From positions 2,914,001 through 2,978,000 of the forward strand of contig NZ_CP155449.1 of NCBI RefSeq assembly GCF_040518285.1: a DNA stretch of 64,000 bases, read 5' to 3'. Below are positions 62,060 to 64,000 of the stretch, one piece after another. The translations under genes and the position numbers were made by a program. Origin of the DNA: Knoellia sp. S7-12. Lineage in GTDB: Bacteria > Actinomycetota > Actinomycetes > Actinomycetales > Dermatophilaceae. Below the pieces are notes generated by a model. That model did no database searches. It saw only the letters and a list, made by a program, of their open reading frames with translations, and had not been told where the DNA came from. Each line of letters begins with the position of its first letter. The stretch's first letter is position 1.

Positions 62060-63547
62060 TCAACGTGATCCTCGTCCGAAATGGGTGCGCGCCCTGGCAC
62101 GGCCGACACGTGTCTCCGGCGCGGGGGCGAGATCGGGGCGCACGACGTCGACGATCCGGGCAACGGCTCGCGCCACCGGCGCCGCCGGTGCTGACTCGAC
62201 GAGGCTGCGGCCGGTGAGGAGGGCGGCGTCGCACTCGTCGGGCGCCCACGGCACGAAGAGAGGTGCCTCGAGTCCGGCGAACCGGCCGAGCACGTCGGCG
62301 ATCGCCTTCTCGGGCTTGGCGCCGGTGGCCGACGCCCGCACCTTGTTGACGACGATGATCGGCTCGGGCGAGGGCACGACTCCGACGTCCTGGACAGCGC
62401 GAACAAGACGCTGCAGGCCAATGGGGTCCGCACCGCCGACGACCACGAGACTGTCGCTGGCCTCGAGGGCGGTGAGCGTCGTCGCGTTGCGGCGTGGGGC
62501 CGCCGTGTCATAGCTCAGCTCCTCGTCGTCCTCGATCGAGAACCCGCAGTCGACCACGACGTGGTCGACAAGACCCCGCGACTTCTCGAGGACGTCCTCG
62601 ACGGCCGCGGCGCGCAACTCGGGCCACCTCTCAGGCTTGGGTATGCCGGTCAGTACGCGAAGTCCTGAACTCACCTCGGGTGCCACTCGGGAGAGCGAGG
62701 CCCGGTCGAGCGTCCCTTGCTCCGAGGCGCGGGCGGCGGCCGCCACTCCTGGTGCCTCGTCGATGAGGGCCAGAGCCTGGGCGACGCTGGCGCCCCATGT
62801 GTCGAGGTCGATGAGGAGCGTGCGGACGCCGCGGGAGGCGAGATCGGCGGCCAGGGTCACGGCGATCGTCGTGCGCCCTGGGGCACCGGTGGGCCCCCAG
62901 ACGGCGGTGATGCGGGCGCGCCCCAGTTCACCTGTGTCGGTGTCATCGGCCTCGTTCATGCTGATGGTGGTCGCTGAGCCGACGCCATCGCTGGCGCCAC
63001 CGTTGACAGCGCCGCCAGCACCACCGCTGCGAGAGGTGTTGAGGGGCGCGGCGGGTCCATCCCCTGGTGTGCGCGGAGCCGGAGCCGCAGCAGGATCCTC
63101 GAGCCAGCGCGCCAGATCGGCGTCGGTGACCGTGGTCGCGCCGCTCGCGTGAGGGACAGCACCTGGGGCCGATCCGGCCGTCGGTCGCCCGCCACCCTCA
63201 GTCAGTTCAACGACGATGCGGGCCAACTCGTCTGGGCTGGCTCCTGGGCGGATGAGTGTGTTGACGCCCAATTGCCGCAGACGCGCCTCGCCCGCGTCAT
63301 CACCCGTCGCGACGAACGCCGCGACGCGCACGCCGTGACCGGCGAGGTGACGCAGGGCATCTCGGTCGAGCCCGCGGAAGTCGGCCGACACGATCGCGAC
63401 GTCGGCGATACCGGAGGCACCGGTCGACATGAGCTCGGCGACATCAGCGCACCGGCGCACGACGCTCACACCGGAGGCGGCTTCGACGGTCGTGACGAGC
63501 TGCTGCTCCTGATGGTGTGAGACCCCGGTGATGACGGCGGTCGTCAT
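62060..63547 (-). CDS. CpaE/TadZ-like ATPase with receiver-like N-terminal domain
   Basis: A 495-residue protein. Residues 1-115 resemble an atypical receiver domain (AVITGVSHHQEQQLVTTVEAASGVSVVRR, VAIVSADFRG). A disordered Gly/Ala/Pro linker follows (~120-205), then a ParA/MinD-type ATPase: deviant Walker A GPTGAPGRTTIAVTLAADLA with Arg at the usual Lys, TLLIDLDTWGAS and VVDCGFSIE. CpaE proteins position Tad/Flp pili or related membrane complexes; no pilin or CpaF is seen on this side. The ATG overlaps the stop of the SAF-domain gene. Confidence 0.75.
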   Translation of the reverse strand: MTTAVITGVSHHQEQQLVTTVEAASGVSVVRRCADVAELMSTGASGIADVAIVSADFRGLDRDALRHLAGHGVRVAAFVATGDDAGEARLRQLGVNTLIRPGASPDELARIVVELTEGGGRPTAGSAPGAVPHASGATTVTDADLARWLEDPAAAPAPRTPGDGPAAPLNTSRSGGAGGAVNGGASDGVGSATTISMNEADDTDTGELGRARITAVWGPTGAPGRTTIAVTLAADLASRGVRTLLIDLDTWGASVAQALALIDEAPGVAAAARASEQGTLDRASLSRVAPEVSSGLRVLTGIPKPERWPELRAAAVEDVLEKSRGLVDHVVVDCGFSIEDDEELSYDTAAPRRNATTLTALEASDSLVVVGGADPIGLQRLVRAVQDVGVVPSPEPIIVVNKVRASATGAKPEKAIADVLGRFAGLEAPLFVPWAPDECDAALLTGRSLVESAPAAPVARAVARIVDVVRPDLAPAPETRVGRARARTHFGRGSR

Positions 63548-64000
63548 GACGCCTTGGGCGCCACCGCGCCCGGGACGGCCACGAGGGTGATCTTGGCGCC
63601 GAGGTCGACGTCGCCGACGAGCTCCTGCACCTTGTCCTTGGGAACCATCACCTGGACGGGCCGGGTGTCACCTGCCCCACCCATGACGTTGTCGTCGGTC
63701 GAGAGGCCCACCACGGTGACGGCTTCGAGGGCGAGGTTGGGTCCGGCGAATTCTGCGGACCCGACCGCCCCCTTGACCGGCGCCGCCGGGCGGTTGACAT
63801 AGACGTCGACCACCGACCCGGCCTGGAGCGTGGAGGCTGAGGTCGCATCGACCTGGAGGGTGACGGGCTGGGCCGTGGCCCTGTCGCGCGGCCCGACGGC
63901 GCTCTGCGGGATGATCTCGCCGGCCCGGACCTCTCGCAGCACGAAGAACTGCGCAGGTAGCCCGCCTTCGGCGCTGAGGTAGTCGCGCCCGGCGTCGCCA
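63544..64000 (-). CDS. SAF-domain (CpaB/RcpC-like) protein, 5' end outside window
   Basis: The frame stays open to the last base, so the N-terminus lies beyond the window; 152 C-terminal residues are visible. The SAF/CpaB pattern is clear: FVLREVRAGEIIPQSAVG, TLQVDATSASTLQAGSVVDVYVNRP, PVQVMVPKDKVQELVGDVDLGAKITLVAVPG. CpaB acts in pilus assembly at the cell envelope. It overlaps the CpaE-like gene by ATGA, so the two are co-translated and probably part of a pilus or secretion apparatus that continues to the right. Confidence 0.78.
   Translation of the reverse strand, partial: GDAGRDYLSAEGGLPAQFFVLREVRAGEIIPQSAVGPRDRATAQPVTLQVDATSASTLQAGSVVDVYVNRPAAPVKGAVGSAEFAGPNLALEAVTVVGLSTDDNVMGGAGDTRPVQVMVPKDKVQELVGDVDLGAKITLVAVPGAVAPKAS

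Overview
The window is 64 kb of high-GC DNA (roughly 70% by eye) with dense coding, frequent GTG starts, ATGA/GTGA gene overlaps and many promoters whose -10 box sits only 6-7 nt before the start codon. It encodes WhiB1, the GAF/PAS kinase PdtaS, a large-type NAD-glutamate dehydrogenase, GatCAB, a YbaB/EspC-type secretion-linked locus and DUF2505, DUF937 and DUF6912 proteins. This points to an actinobacterium of the order Micrococcales, most likely near Intrasporangiaceae (inference). No tRNA, rRNA, CRISPR array, transposase or phage gene was seen, and no stretch without a gene exceeds 300 bases.

Layout. 1-6.1 kb: end of a PQQ-type sugar dehydrogenase, a DUF937 protein, a secreted EEP-fold hydrolase, and the gatC-gatA-gatB amidotransferase operon (minus strand). 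6.1-12.2 kb: a tripartite tricarboxylate transporter (tctC-tctB-tctA) with a universal stress protein, divergent from a citrate-type two-component system. 12.1-17.9 kb: a tightly overlapping five-gene catabolic operon (Ldh2-type dehydrogenase, ABM monooxygenase-fold protein, isocitrate/tartrate-type dehydrogenase, cupin, aldehyde dehydrogenase), divergent from a GntR/FCD repressor across a palindromic operator; an orphan solute-binding domain follows. Together these look like uptake, sensing and breakdown of an organic acid. 18-21.8 kb: a type VII secretion-related locus (EspC-like protein, large helical partner, two YbaB-like proteins) interleaved with small membrane proteins, two of them paralogous. 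21.8-36.6 kb: ligA, an ABC/FtsX exporter, a DinB-fold protein, two overlapping glycosyltransferases (one with a HEAT-like N-terminus), an acyl-CoA synthetase, an EamA permease, a short MetE-type methyltransferase, and a PNPOx-fold protein divergent from a MocR regulator. 36.7-45.4 kb: mnmA, cysteine desulfurase, etfA/etfB, a HAD phosphatase, an enoyl-CoA hydratase, a YbjN protein and glgX. 45.4-51.9 kb: an EssC/FtsK-like translocase, whiB1 and pdtaS. 51.9-64 kb: NAD-dependent glutamate dehydrogenase, two small helical proteins, DUF2505, pruA, DUF6912, a WS/DGAT acyltransferase, and a CpaE/CpaB-like pair at the right edge.

The most striking signal is not a gene. The octamer GTATGCCG (or its complement CGGCATAC) occurs 45 times by manual reading, where base composition predicts about two. 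It appears in both orientations, including within single genes, so codon pairing does not explain it. One inverted pair forms a perfect hairpin between gatC and gatA. This resembles DNA-uptake-sequence or HIP1-type genome-wide repeats. The motif is absent from 17.6 to 23.1 kb, which contains the type VII-related locus.
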